From UTCHB3 sp002050155 (lineage in GTDB: Bacteria > Bacteroidota > Ignavibacteria > Ignavibacteriales > Ignavibacteriaceae), in assembly GCA_030584105.1 (NCBI GenBank), contig CP129491.1, positions 1,364,001 to 1,428,000 of the forward strand: a DNA stretch of 64,000 nt, given 5' to 3'. Below, piece after piece: positions 6,200 to 14,849 of this stretch. Position numbers and translations under genes: made by a program. How positions within the stretch are numbered: position 1 is the stretch's first letter; each line of letters begins with the position of its first letter. The notes beneath the pieces are model-generated. The model worked only from the letters and a program-made list of their open reading frames with translations. It did no database searches and was not told the DNA's origin.

Positions 6200-9154
6200 T
6201 TATTTCAACAAAATCATTTTACGGGTTGTGTAAAAATCACCCGCTTTTATTGTATAGAAATATATACCGGAATTAACCGGTTCTCCTCGATTGTTCTTCC
6301 CGTTCCATTGCACGGCATGCAACCCGGCAGGCAACTGCTCATTTACGATTGTCGCAACTTCACTACCGAGAAGATCATAAACCCGAAGTGTAACCTCAGA
6401 GGCAACAGGCAACGCAAATTGTATCTGAGTTGAGGGATTAAATGGGTTCGGATAATTTTGCCATATTTCAAACTGTTCCGGCAACCGGCTGAATGGGTTC
6501 TTAACACTAACCGGCACATCAAACCCTCCGGAGAAAGCGATAACCTCCCCTTCTCTTGAGCCAACTAAGAACTCCAATGTGCCGTTCCTGTCAATGTCGT
6601 CCATTGCCTTTATTGCCTCAGCTGCCTTCGCATTGAGCCCGGGCCCAAAAGTATAAGTAAACAACACATCAGGATTCTTACCGCTGAAAACCCAGATTTT
6701 ATTGTCTAATGAAGCAATTCCAACCTCCGGAAAGCCATCGGCGTTCAAATCACCAAGCAAACCGGCATCTAAATTGTTGTGCCCTGTGGTGAACGAACGG
6801 ATAACCGCACCGGTTTTCCCGCTGTAAATCTGCATTGTAGGTGTAAGCGTCTGAACCATAACATCCGGGAAACCATCTTCATCAATATCAGGGATAATCG
6901 CTAAATCTTCAGCAAAAGCAGAAAGAAATTGGGTTTGCCACACTTCCGTACCCGTAGCAGCATCAACCGAGTAAACTTTTCCGCCAACATCAGCAGCTAT
7001 TATGTACCATTTCCCGCCTATGGTATCATAAAGTGCATCCATCGCCCACACACCGGCAGAAGTTGGGTAACTCCAAAGAAATGCACCGTTATCATTGAAA
7101 GCATACAGTTCGCCAGCCGTTGCGCCCGCCACCCTTTGCGAAACCACGCCACCGCCGGGGAACGAAACAACCGCATCTTTCATTTTACGGGTACCTGCAT
7201 CGTTAATCTGCCAGATAACGGCACCTGTTTTTCCATCTAAACAATAAACGGAGAACCTGCCGTTATAAGTGAACTCGTTACCGCTTGCAGTAGCGAGAAT
7301 ATCGATAACGCCATCGTTGTTCCAGTCGCGTCTGCCGTCAATTCCGTTAATATCTCCAAGGTCATAATCGATCGAATCACCAAACTCCCAAAGTTTTGCG
7401 CCCGTTGCACCATCGATCATAAAGACATATTCGCTTCCGCCGGCAGTTCCTATGCAAACATCGCCGATACCGTCGTTATTAACATCGCCTACAAACTGCA
7501 AAGCTCCCATTCGTGAAACCGAACCGGCGTCGTTATTGTTGCGGAACGAATTAAACTTCCAGAGAATGTCATCCGTGCCGGAAGAGTTACCGTTATAGGC
7601 TATGGTGTAATAGTTATCAGTCCCCACTAACATATCAGCAACACCATCGCCGTTGAGATCGCCGGCTTTCCTGATGAACTTTGCCGAAAGATCGTTAGAA
7701 ACTGTTTTTGGGTTATTAGGAACCACACCCCGCCAGTAAATAGCACCAAGTGCAGAGTCTTGCGGCACGCAGTTTGTGCTCAGAGGTATTTTGAACCGTA
7801 CCCCGTTTGCCGCGTTTGAGTAAAATGAAAGTGTATCTTCCTGCACACCGTAATATTGCGGGTTCGACCATACCCTGAAAACCATTGAGCCGACCGAATC
7901 AATTACAAAACCGGCCGGCGGTTTTTGGATATAATAATAATCACTTCCAAAACTGAGCGAATCAACCATTAACGGGGCAGAGCCGATGTTACTAATGGTT
8001 ATATCCTTGAAAGAAGTGCTGCGGATTCTTTTATTTCCGTAATCAAGTTCCGGTGAAGAAGCCGCAATAACGGGCCCTGTGAAAATACCTCTGCCGTTCA
8101 GCCGAACAACCGTGAACGGATAATTAACATCGTTGTGGTAAATCAGTACGCTGTCTTTATAATATCCCGGTTCATGCGGCCTGAACGAAAACGGAAATGT
8201 TACTGATCCCCCTGCCGGAATGGTGAGCGGCAAGCCTGCTGATGATGAGAAAGCCTCAGACGAAAATTTCAGCGAATCAATCCGCAATGTACCCGTACCT
8301 CGGTTGAATATGAATGTATAGGAGTTTCCGGAGGAATCCAACTGCACATTGCCGAACTCTAAGTTATTGGGTGCAACTGAAATCTGTGGTGTCCCCTCGC
8401 CGCCAAGCTCAAACTTATACAGCGCCCGTTGTGTGTTGTTACCAACCACTCTCGCAATCATCCACAGGTATCTTCCATCCCAGGCTAAACCCCTTGGCGA
8501 CATGGTAGAAGTGCCACCCAACGGAAGCGGAAAAGTGAAAAGCGTATCCCGAGTGGTCATGCTAACAGCGGCTATCACCTCCGGGTCGCCTTCAAAATTT
8601 TCCATAACATAAAATAAAGTATCACCCTTAATGGTAATCCCCTGCGGTTGAAGCCCATAAATAGGAAGTGAATCAACCACTAACTTACTGTTCAAATCCA
8701 ATTTATAAGCACCAACTCTGTTATTAGGATAATATACACTGAACCAAAGGCTTCCTTGGTCGTAAGCTATGCCTCCCATGTAAAATGTGGTCATGTTAAT
8801 GGTATCAAGCACAACCCCTGAGGTGGAAATTTTCCGGAAATTGTGCTTATTAACCAATCTTTCGCTGTACCAGAAATCCGTGCCATCCCATGCAAGCCCT
8901 TGAGACTCTTTAAGGGTGGGATAGTTTATATAAATAGAATCAACAACATTGCCTAAGGTATCCCAGGCAATCAGTTTATTTTTGAATGCTGCGTTTGTTG
9001 TTCCGCTTGAAATCCATAACTTGCCGTCAACATAACAAAGCCCGTAAGCTGAGTTATAGAACAGATTTACAGGAAGCAGAATAGTTTTCACTAAGGTCTG
9101 GGCATTCAACAGCCCGGTCAACAAGATGATGAAAAGAAATAACATTTTTCTCAT
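6200..9154 (-). CDS. Large secreted propeller/VCBS-repeat protein with T9SS sorting domain
   Basis: 984 residues. A signal peptide is at 1-18. Residues 20-255 look like a WD/SMP-type propeller (repeated LAWDG, ITIKGDTLFYV). Residues 260-465 contain two Ig-like choice-of-anchor/ASH-type domains (LEFGNVQLDSSGNSYTF, LDYGNKRIRSTSFKDI). Residues 490-880 hold FG-GAP/VCBS and PQQ-like repeats with Ca-binding-like loops (AGDLNGDGVADMLVG, VGDVNNDGIGDVCIG, DWNNDGVIDIL, LGDLNADGFPEVGI). The C-terminal 85 residues are a Por/FlgD-like sorting domain starting IWQNYPNPFNPSTQIQFALP and ending KMILLK. It is probably exported by the type IX system to the surface or medium; the ligand is unknown. The gene stands alone. 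Confidence 0.88.
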   Translation of the reverse strand: MRKMLFLFIILLTGLLNAQTLVKTILLPVNLFYNSAYGLCYVDGKLWISSGTTNAAFKNKLIAWDTLGNVVDSIYINYPTLKESQGLAWDGTDFWYSERLVNKHNFRKISTSGVVLDTINMTTFYMGGIAYDQGSLWFSVYYPNNRVGAYKLDLNSKLVVDSLPIYGLQPQGITIKGDTLFYVMENFEGDPEVIAAVSMTTRDTLFTFPLPLGGTSTMSPRGLAWDGRYLWMIARVVGNNTQRALYKFELGGEGTPQISVAPNNLEFGNVQLDSSGNSYTFIFNRGTGTLRIDSLKFSSEAFSSSAGLPLTIPAGGSVTFPFSFRPHEPGYYKDSVLIYHNDVNYPFTVVRLNGRGIFTGPVIAASSPELDYGNKRIRSTSFKDITISNIGSAPLMVDSLSFGSDYYYIQKPPAGFVIDSVGSMVFRVWSNPQYYGVQEDTLSFYSNAANGVRFKIPLSTNCVPQDSALGAIYWRGVVPNNPKTVSNDLSAKFIRKAGDLNGDGVADMLVGTDNYYTIAYNGNSSGTDDILWKFNSFRNNNDAGSVSRMGALQFVGDVNNDGIGDVCIGTAGGSEYVFMIDGATGAKLWEFGDSIDYDLGDINGIDGRRDWNNDGVIDILATASGNEFTYNGRFSVYCLDGKTGAVIWQINDAGTRKMKDAVVSFPGGGVVSQRVAGATAGELYAFNDNGAFLWSYPTSAGVWAMDALYDTIGGKWYIIAADVGGKVYSVDAATGTEVWQTQFLSAFAEDLAIIPDIDEDGFPDVMVQTLTPTMQIYSGKTGAVIRSFTTGHNNLDAGLLGDLNADGFPEVGIASLDNKIWVFSGKNPDVLFTYTFGPGLNAKAAEAIKAMDDIDRNGTLEFLVGSREGEVIAFSGGFDVPVSVKNPFSRLPEQFEIWQNYPNPFNPSTQIQFALPVASEVTLRVYDLLGSEVATIVNEQLPAGLHAVQWNGKNNRGEPVNSGIYFYTIKAGDFYTTRKMILLK

Positions 9155-9314
9155 GGAGACCTCCGATTAAAAAGTGAATATTATTTCATAAATTTAATTT
9201 ACAACTTTTTTTTCACTTTTCATAACTAATATTAAATACTGATAATCTTTGTTAAGCATATGCAGCGATTTTGATATCTGTTTGGGCAAATAATTGTAAT
9301 ACGCTAATGATTTG

Positions 9315-9449
9315 TTGCGGGCTTGGAAAATCATCCCCGGCGTAATAAGGGTGAGTTGCAGGCTTGGAAAATCATCCCCGGCGTAATAAGGGTGAGTTGC
9401 GGGCTTGGAAAATCATCCCCGGCGTAATAAGGGTGAGTTGCAGGCTTGG
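9315..9449. repeat. Perfect 41-bp tandem repeat, 3.3 copies
   Basis: The unit runs from TTGCGGGCTTGG to GGTGAG and begins at 9315, 9356, 9397 and (12 bases only) 9438. Copies differ only by G/A at the fifth base. It fills much of the 359-base gap between the T9SS-exported protein start and the end of the GH97 gene. The copies lack unique spacers, so this is not a CRISPR array. Nothing else gene-like is seen in the gap. Confidence 0.9.
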
Positions 9450-9513
9450 CTTTTAATCGTAGTAAGTGAACGGTTGGTGTATTTCCGGACTCACGAATGA
9501 GGTGTGCTAATGG

Positions 9514-11643
9514 TTAGTATCCCCCCTGTTTAACACTTACCGCTACACCTCCGGAAGAGGCAAGTTTTACCTTAATCACGGAATTTGAATTAACAGTTCG
9601 GGTTTCTATTTTATATTTCATTGGGTTTTTATCCCAGCTTGCGTCATCGGTATCCATATAGAAAATGGCGTTAAAATCTTTTCCGGCGGGGAGAAAGTTG
9701 AAATTAATCTCCATTTCACGGGGATTTTCATCAGTTATGCCGCCAACGAACCACTCATTTTTATTTTTTGCTTTTCTGGCAATAAGAACCCAATCTCCCG
9801 GCTCAGCCGAAAGTACCCAAGTATTATCCCAATCGGTTGCCACATCTTTAATGAACTGAAAAGCGTCGGGGAATCTTTCGTAGTTCTCCGGCAAATCTGC
9901 CGCCATCTGCAACGGGCTGTACATGGTAACATATAAAGCCAACTGTTTCGCCAAAGTAGTGTGAACCTGAAATTTGCTTCCCGGGGTGTAATAATCCATT
10001 TTTATCTGAAAAATACCCGGTGTATAGTCCATTGCGCCCCCCATCAGCCGGGTGAAGGGAAGAATTGTCTCATGCTCAGGCGGGTTGCCTCGGCTCCAGG
10101 CATTGAACTCATTGCCTCTTGCCGCTTCTGCTGCAATCCAGTTTGGATATGTTCTGCTTTGCCCTGTCGGTCTGTGTGACTCGTGCGAGTTGACCATAAT
10201 CTTATATTCAGCCGCTTTTTTTGCCACCCGGTAAAAATGAGAAACCATCCACTGCCCATCGTGAAACTCACCCCGCGGAATTATACGCCCGACATATCCG
10301 GTTTTAACTGCATCATATCCGTTTTCCGTCATAAACCGGAAAGCATCATCCATCCTGCGCTCATAATTGGTTGCGGAGCCGCTCGTCTCGTGGTGCATAA
10401 TCAGTTTAACCCCTTTGGAAGCGGCATATTCCTGCAGTGCTTTAACATCAAAATCGGGGTATGGAGTTACAAAATCAAAAACATCCTCTTTCCAGTGCCC
10501 GAACCAGTCTTCCCAGCCAATATTCCAGCCTTCAACAAGCACAGCATCAAACCCGTTTTTAGCCGCAAAATCGATGTAATATTTTGTTCTGTCGGTTGTA
10601 GCACCGTGTTTTCCGTTTGGTTTAACTTTGTGCCAGTCAACCCGGTCAATTTTCACATTTCCAATATCGGAATAGTTCCAGCTCGCTTTTCCGACATGCA
10701 GCTCCCACCAAATCCCGAGATATTTCGAAGATTTAATCCAACTTACATCCTCAATCTTAGAAGGTTCATTTAGGTTCAGAATCATTTTTGAAGCGAGGAT
10801 ATCCTCTGCCCTGTCCGAGACGATAATCGTACGCCATGGTGTGTGGCAGGGTGCCTGCATATATGCAACATTTCCAACGCCATCGGGGGCGAAAGAAGTG
10901 GTCAGCGAAAAATTTCCATCGCCGTAATCTTCACGGTTAACGAGCAGATGCATAACGGGGTAATCTTCCACTGCCGCTTCAAAAATGTTGATGTAAAGCC
11001 CATCCTCACTTTTCATCATAAGCGGGGTCTGAACCGCATTGGGTGCAATTATCTTTTTTGTAGAAATTTCAAAGTAGTCCTGCCCTTTTTCGGCGTCAAT
11101 TTCGCTAAGCTTGCTTGTCATGTATGGGTACTCGTTGCTGTCGTAGTCACCCGGGATCCAAAAGGTTTTATGATCCCCCGGAATGGTAAACTCTGTCTTT
11201 TCACCCATTATAATGAAATATCTTTGATTTTCCGATTCGGGGAATTCGTATCTGAAACCAAGTCCGTCGTTAAAGATACGGAAAACAATCACCACTTCCT
11301 TGCCGGTTTCCATGCTCTTAAACGGCACTTTCATTTCGTTATAGTGATTCCTTATCTCTTTCACTTCGCCTAAAACTGGCTGCCATGTTTCATTAAATTC
11401 AGAAAATGTGGGGTCGGTAAATTGCGAAAGTTTTTCAGTGAATCCGGCGTCGTCTTTAACTATTACACCAAGGCGCGATTCCTTCACCACCGGTTTATCT
11501 TTGTAGTTGAGAGTATAATAAGGTATGCCGCCCCGGCTCATCATCAACTCTAAACGAAGATTTCCGTTGGGGGATTTTAGCTCCTGCGCATGCATGGCAA
11601 GTGCCAAAACCGGCAGCAAAAAGAGAAGAAACCGCGTTTTCAT
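9514..11643 (-). CDS. Glycoside hydrolase family 97 (SusB-like alpha-glucosidase/galactosidase)
   Basis: 709 residues from ATG 11643, which gives a clean signal peptide (MKTRFLLFLLPVLALAMHAQ); the frame stays open 12 codons further but runs into the upstream gene. It has an N-terminal beta-sandwich, then a TIM barrel with GFDAVLVEGWNIGWEDWF, MHHETSGSATNYERRM, VNSHESHRPTGQSRTYPN, AAEAARGNEFNAWSRGNPPE and LMGGAMDYTPGIF, followed by a C-terminal beta domain. The conserved Glu residues in HHET, SHES and GNEF match positions used for calcium binding and acid/base catalysis in GH97. Signal peptide and family point to periplasmic hydrolysis of alpha-linked oligosaccharides. It starts 8 bases after the B12-binding gene ends and is probably co-transcribed with it. 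Confidence 0.92.
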   Translation of the reverse strand: MKTRFLLFLLPVLALAMHAQELKSPNGNLRLELMMSRGGIPYYTLNYKDKPVVKESRLGVIVKDDAGFTEKLSQFTDPTFSEFNETWQPVLGEVKEIRNHYNEMKVPFKSMETGKEVVIVFRIFNDGLGFRYEFPESENQRYFIIMGEKTEFTIPGDHKTFWIPGDYDSNEYPYMTSKLSEIDAEKGQDYFEISTKKIIAPNAVQTPLMMKSEDGLYINIFEAAVEDYPVMHLLVNREDYGDGNFSLTTSFAPDGVGNVAYMQAPCHTPWRTIIVSDRAEDILASKMILNLNEPSKIEDVSWIKSSKYLGIWWELHVGKASWNYSDIGNVKIDRVDWHKVKPNGKHGATTDRTKYYIDFAAKNGFDAVLVEGWNIGWEDWFGHWKEDVFDFVTPYPDFDVKALQEYAASKGVKLIMHHETSGSATNYERRMDDAFRFMTENGYDAVKTGYVGRIIPRGEFHDGQWMVSHFYRVAKKAAEYKIMVNSHESHRPTGQSRTYPNWIAAEAARGNEFNAWSRGNPPEHETILPFTRLMGGAMDYTPGIFQIKMDYYTPGSKFQVHTTLAKQLALYVTMYSPLQMAADLPENYERFPDAFQFIKDVATDWDNTWVLSAEPGDWVLIARKAKNKNEWFVGGITDENPREMEINFNFLPAGKDFNAIFYMDTDDASWDKNPMKYKIETRTVNSNSVIKVKLASSGGVAVSVKQGGY

Positions 11644-11651
11644 CTCAAAAT

Positions 11652-12059
11652 TTAGTAACGCGGGTGAGCTGCACACCACTCTTTGATGTAGCGGGCGATC
11701 TCGGGGGTGGGTGTACCGGGTGTAAAAATCTCACCCGTGCCTAATTTTTTAAGTTCTTCCTTGTCTTTCTCCGGAATAATACCCCCTCCGGTAAGCAACA
11801 CATCATCAATCCCCTGTTGTTTCATCAAATCGAGTATCCGGGGGAAAAGGGTCATGTGCGCTCCCGAAAGAATGCTAAGCCCGATAACATCGACATCTTC
11901 CTGAAGTGCCGCTTCAACAATCGACTCAGGGGTTTGCCGCAAGCCTGTATAAATCACTTCCATGCCGGCGTCCCGAAGTGCAGCCGCAATAACTTTTGCG
12001 CCGCGGTCGTGCCCGTCTAACCCCGCCTTTGCCACTAATACTCTGATCTTCTTTTCCAT
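11652..12059 (-). CDS. Stand-alone cobalamin-binding domain protein (methylmalonyl-CoA mutase C-terminal type)
   Basis: 135 residues consisting of just a B12-binding Rossmann-like domain. The base-off/His-on signature DxHxxG is DGHDRG at 15-20, with His17 as the expected cobalt ligand, followed by GLSILSG and the LLTGGGIIP segment that cradle the nucleotide tail. It matches the C-terminal part of MCM-family mutases or the separate small subunit found in some bacteria and archaea. The large catalytic subunit is not in this window. The downstream neighbour is a GH97 glycosidase with no obvious metabolic link, so the pairing is odd. Confidence 0.88.
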   Translation of the reverse strand: MEKKIRVLVAKAGLDGHDRGAKVIAAALRDAGMEVIYTGLRQTPESIVEAALQEDVDVIGLSILSGAHMTLFPRILDLMKQQGIDDVLLTGGGIIPEKDKEELKKLGTGEIFTPGTPTPEIARYIKEWCAAHPRY

Positions 12060-12077
12060 TTATTTTGATCTCCGGTG

Positions 12078-12488
12078 TTATAAATGTTTTTTGATCTTCT
12101 CAGCGAACGACCTCATCTCGGTCTCGCTGTTGTATTGTTTAAATTCCAACCTTCTGAACACATTATCCCCCCTAAACCTTGGAATAATGTGATAGTGCAG
12201 GTGAAAAATGGTCTGCGAGGCAGCCTCACCCGTGTTACAAATTATATTAAACCCATCGGCACCGGTGGCTTTTTCCACCGCAAGCGCAATTTGTTGCACT
12301 TTTGCGAAAAAATGTTGCATGCTCTCCGGCGGCATCTCTCTGAAATCGGTGTGGTGCTCAACCGGAACAACAAGCGTATGCCCTAAGTTCAGCGGTCTTA
12401 TGTCTAAGAACGACACCACTTCCGGGTCGCTATAGATCATTCCATCATGATCTTCATTTTTTATTATATCGCAAAATATACAATTCAT
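12078..12488 (-). CDS. HIT-family nucleotide hydrolase
   Basis: 136 residues from ATG 12488 (MNCIFCDIIKN), which matches the usual start of this family; the open frame extends 23 codons upstream but adds unlikely sequence. The CxxC pair at the N-terminus (CIFC) is the zinc-binding element of many bacterial HIT proteins. LGHTLVVPVEHH is the core strand, and the histidine triad HLHYHIIPR lies near residue 100. Family members hydrolyse dinucleoside polyphosphates or adenosine phosphoramidates in the cytosol. It lies 18 bases upstream of the B12-binding gene on the same strand. Confidence 0.9.
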   Translation of the reverse strand: MNCIFCDIIKNEDHDGMIYSDPEVVSFLDIRPLNLGHTLVVPVEHHTDFREMPPESMQHFFAKVQQIALAVEKATGADGFNIICNTGEAASQTIFHLHYHIIPRFRGDNVFRRLEFKQYNSETEMRSFAEKIKKHL

Positions 12489-12559
12489 TACGAAAATGCA
12501 AAAGATTTTTAAGTGATTAAAACTTAAGTTTATATACTTTGAAATTTCAAATCTCAAAA

Positions 12560-12664
12560 GCCCTGCCTCAAGTTTTTAAGTTCTTAAGCTCTCATCCCTC
12601 AGTTCGAGTTTTGAAGTTCACAAACTTTTGAAGTTCTTAAACTCAAAATTCTAAGTTTCCGGTT
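12560..12664. repeat. Short degenerate AAGTTC-type direct repeats
   Basis: Between kdsB and the HIT gene (176 bases without a gene) the segment from about 12568 on contains repeated pieces of the type TTTTGAAGTTC and AAGTTCTTAA with C/T changes. It looks like an eroded tandem repeat. I see no hairpin with a T-run here. Confidence 0.45.
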
Positions 12665-13429
12665 TTAATTTCTCAGTTGACCAAACGAAAGCGCAAATGT
12701 TCGTGCCCGGTAAAGGTCTTCAGGTGTATCAACCGAAATATTTTCAGTTACTGTTTCCACCACACGGATTTTGTAACCGTTCTCCAAAATCCGCAGCTGC
12801 TCAAGCTTTTCGGCATTTTCAAGCTGCGACTGCGGCAACCGCGTGTAGTGAAGTAAAAAATCGCGCCGGTAAACATACAAACCAATATGTTTATAAAAGA
12901 GACCCGATTGCATTTGCCGGATTAACTCTTCCTTCTCTCTTAAATAAGGAATTGGCGAGCGCGAAAAATAAACGGCATTGCTGAACTTATCAAAAACAAC
13001 TTTAACCACCGAAGGGTTATTAAGCTCTTCGGCCGTGGTGATTTTTTTTACCAAAGTTGCCACCTGAAGCGCCGGCTCGACAATCAACGGCATTACTGCA
13101 TCGTCAATTACACCGCCTGAAATGAAAGGTTCATCCCCCTGCACATTCACAATTATGTCGGTGTCGTTCAATTGATTGGCAACATAAGCAATCCGATCGG
13201 AACCGGTTTGAATATCATCGGGCGTCATCACTACTTTGCCGCCAAAACCTTTCACAGCGTCAAAAATCCGTTGATCGTCTGTAGCAACAATCACAGAATC
13301 AACTAACCTCGAGCTTTTTACACTCCGGTAAACCCATTCTATCATTGGTTTATCCAAAATTTGAACCAACGGTTTCCCCGGCAGGCGGGTGGAAGCGTAA
13401 CGAGCAGGTATAACAGCAACGGTTCTCAT
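12665..13429 (-). CDS. kdsB: 3-deoxy-manno-octulosonate cytidylyltransferase (CMP-KDO synthetase)
   Basis: 254 residues, the normal length. It begins with the nucleotide-binding signature VAVIPARYASTRLPGKPL. VATDDQRI, MTPDDIQTGSDRIAYV and NVQGDEPFI follow as in KdsB, and the fold ends with the ENISVDTPEDLYRARTF segment. It activates KDO as CMP-KDO for transfer to lipid A, so the organism makes an LPS-type outer membrane. The gene is flanked on its upstream side by a 54-bp tandem repeat and then gatC and plsC on the same strand. Confidence 0.95.
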   Translation of the reverse strand: MRTVAVIPARYASTRLPGKPLVQILDKPMIEWVYRSVKSSRLVDSVIVATDDQRIFDAVKGFGGKVVMTPDDIQTGSDRIAYVANQLNDTDIIVNVQGDEPFISGGVIDDAVMPLIVEPALQVATLVKKITTAEELNNPSVVKVVFDKFSNAVYFSRSPIPYLREKEELIRQMQSGLFYKHIGLYVYRRDFLLHYTRLPQSQLENAEKLEQLRILENGYKIRVVETVTENISVDTPEDLYRARTFALSFGQLRN

Positions 13430-13438
13430 TATTCTATT

Positions 13439-13560
13439 CCCAAAAACACCTGATAATTGAAATTCGCCGCCGTTCCTGAAGCAAATCTCTCTCCCAAAAA
13501 CACCTGATAATTGAAATTCGCCGCCGTTCCTGAAGCAAATCTCTCTCCCAAAAACACCTG
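13439..13560. repeat. 54-bp tandem repeat, 2.2 copies
   Basis: CCCAAAAACACCTGATAATT begins a 54-bp unit that repeats exactly from 13495, with a partial third copy from 13549 (CCCAAAAACACCTGA). It occupies the gap between the kdsB start and the gatC stop, so it lies in the presumed kdsB leader. Confidence 0.9.
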
Positions 13561-13574
13561 AAAGATAAAAACGA

Positions 13575-13871
13575 TCATTTTTCTTTAATCACCTTTGGAA
13601 CACTGAAGTGTTGCTCGGACTCCGCCGGTGCGTTCAGAAAAGTTTTTTCGATCGGAAGCGAGTCTTTCACTTCATCTTTTCTCAGTTGCCCTTTACCCGT
13701 TTCAATCGGGTGATACAATGGCGCCACATCTGTAAGATCAAGTTCGTTCAACTGGTCCATATATTCCAAAATTTTATTGAACTCTTGCGTAAAAGAAGTA
13801 AGTTCTTCCTCTTCAAATTTCAACATCGAAAGTTTTGCGATATATTTTACATCATCAATGGTTACGCTCAT
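13575..13871 (-). CDS. gatC: Asp/Glu-tRNA amidotransferase subunit C
   Basis: 98 residues from ATG 13871 (MSVTIDDVKYIAKLSMLKF), the family-typical start; 8 extra upstream codons overlap plsC further and are unlikely to be used. LTDVAPLYHPIETG and the C-terminal APAESEQHFSVPKVI are the conserved GatC segments that wrap GatA and GatB. The complex converts Glu-tRNA(Gln) and Asp-tRNA(Asn) to the amide forms. gatA and gatB are not in the window. The start lies 17 bases inside the end of the acyltransferase gene. Confidence 0.93.
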   Translation of the reverse strand: MSVTIDDVKYIAKLSMLKFEEEELTSFTQEFNKILEYMDQLNELDLTDVAPLYHPIETGKGQLRKDEVKDSLPIEKTFLNAPAESEQHFSVPKVIKEK

Positions 13872-14583
13872 TCTCAATCCTTTCTTTGTTTTCAATTATC
13901 TTATTTCTTACTGCCGCCATCAGCTCCAATTCTTCCTTTTTGCCGAGGTTTCCTTCAGGTGGAAAGATCGGTTTATCATAATGTACATAGATTGTACCGG
14001 GCACAATTTTGAACCTGCCGCCTGCGTTCCCTCGTTCTCTGGCGCCAACTATTGTAACCGGAACAATAGGGTGTTTCACCTTAACCGCAAGATAAAATGC
14101 ACCCCGTTTGAACTCCTGAACTTCACCATCCTTGCTTCTTGTTCCCTCAGCAAACAAAAGAACGGAATATTTTCGCTCATTCAATAACCTGTCGGCTTCT
14201 TCAATGCTTTTCATCCCGCTTTTTGGGTTTTTTCTGTCAACCGAAATGTAGGGACCCAGCTCTAATTGCCACCCAAAGAAAGGTATCCGCCCCAATTCCT
14301 TTTTGAAAATCATCACCATTCTGTTGGGAACGCTCAACTGCATTGCCGGTATATCGTAAAAACTTGTGTGGTTCGGAACATAAACATACGCCCGGTTTGG
14401 GTCAATATTTTCCGTGCCGGTAACCACCAATTTTATTCCGCTGATCCTCAAAATCCCGCGGGGGAAAGTTCTCGACAGTCTGAAGTAAAGGCGGTGGCTT
14501 TTGTCGATTAGAAGATAGAATAAACCGGTGATAGAACAACCGGTTACAAAAAATATCAACAGGATGACGCGGATAAGTGTCAA
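13855..14583 (-). CDS. plsC: 1-acyl-sn-glycerol-3-phosphate acyltransferase (PlsC family)
   Basis: 242 residues with an N-terminal membrane anchor (RVILLIFFVTGCSITGLFYL), the catalytic NHTSFYD (HX4D) box, and the FAEGTRSKDG substrate box, plus the IPVTIVGA segment typical of the LPLAT family. It adds the second acyl chain to lysophosphatidate at the inner membrane. The start is TTG at 14583. It overlaps gatC by 17 bases. The family includes paralogues with other acyl acceptors, so the exact substrate is inferred. Confidence 0.88.
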   Translation of the reverse strand: MTLIRVILLIFFVTGCSITGLFYLLIDKSHRLYFRLSRTFPRGILRISGIKLVVTGTENIDPNRAYVYVPNHTSFYDIPAMQLSVPNRMVMIFKKELGRIPFFGWQLELGPYISVDRKNPKSGMKSIEEADRLLNERKYSVLLFAEGTRSKDGEVQEFKRGAFYLAVKVKHPIVPVTIVGARERGNAGGRFKIVPGTIYVHYDKPIFPPEGNLGKKEELELMAAVRNKIIENKERIENERNH

Positions 14584-14849
14584 GCTTTATTACTTCCGAC
14601 TAATTGAAAAAATCTTATTCAAACTTTAAAGTTAATGTTTTATCGGTTAATTTCGATGATTTGCCTGAATATATTCCACAGGAAACCGGGGTTCAGAAGA
14701 ACCGAATACTCGCATTTGGCATGTAAAAGATTTCCTCTGTTTGCTGTTTGCTGTTTGCCGTCAAGTTTTCCGCCGGTGTTAATCCCTCAGGCAATGCGGT
14801 TTTACGGGTTTGCCTCCCGGTTAGCTTAACTCCTCTTCCCGGTAAAACT

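Noticed and set aside
9315..9449. Repeat that could be read as a CRISPR array
   Set aside because: The units are directly adjacent with no unique spacers and no cas genes are near.
10183..10773. 196-codon plus-strand frame
   Set aside because: It is antisense to the GH97 catalytic domain and has no family features of its own.
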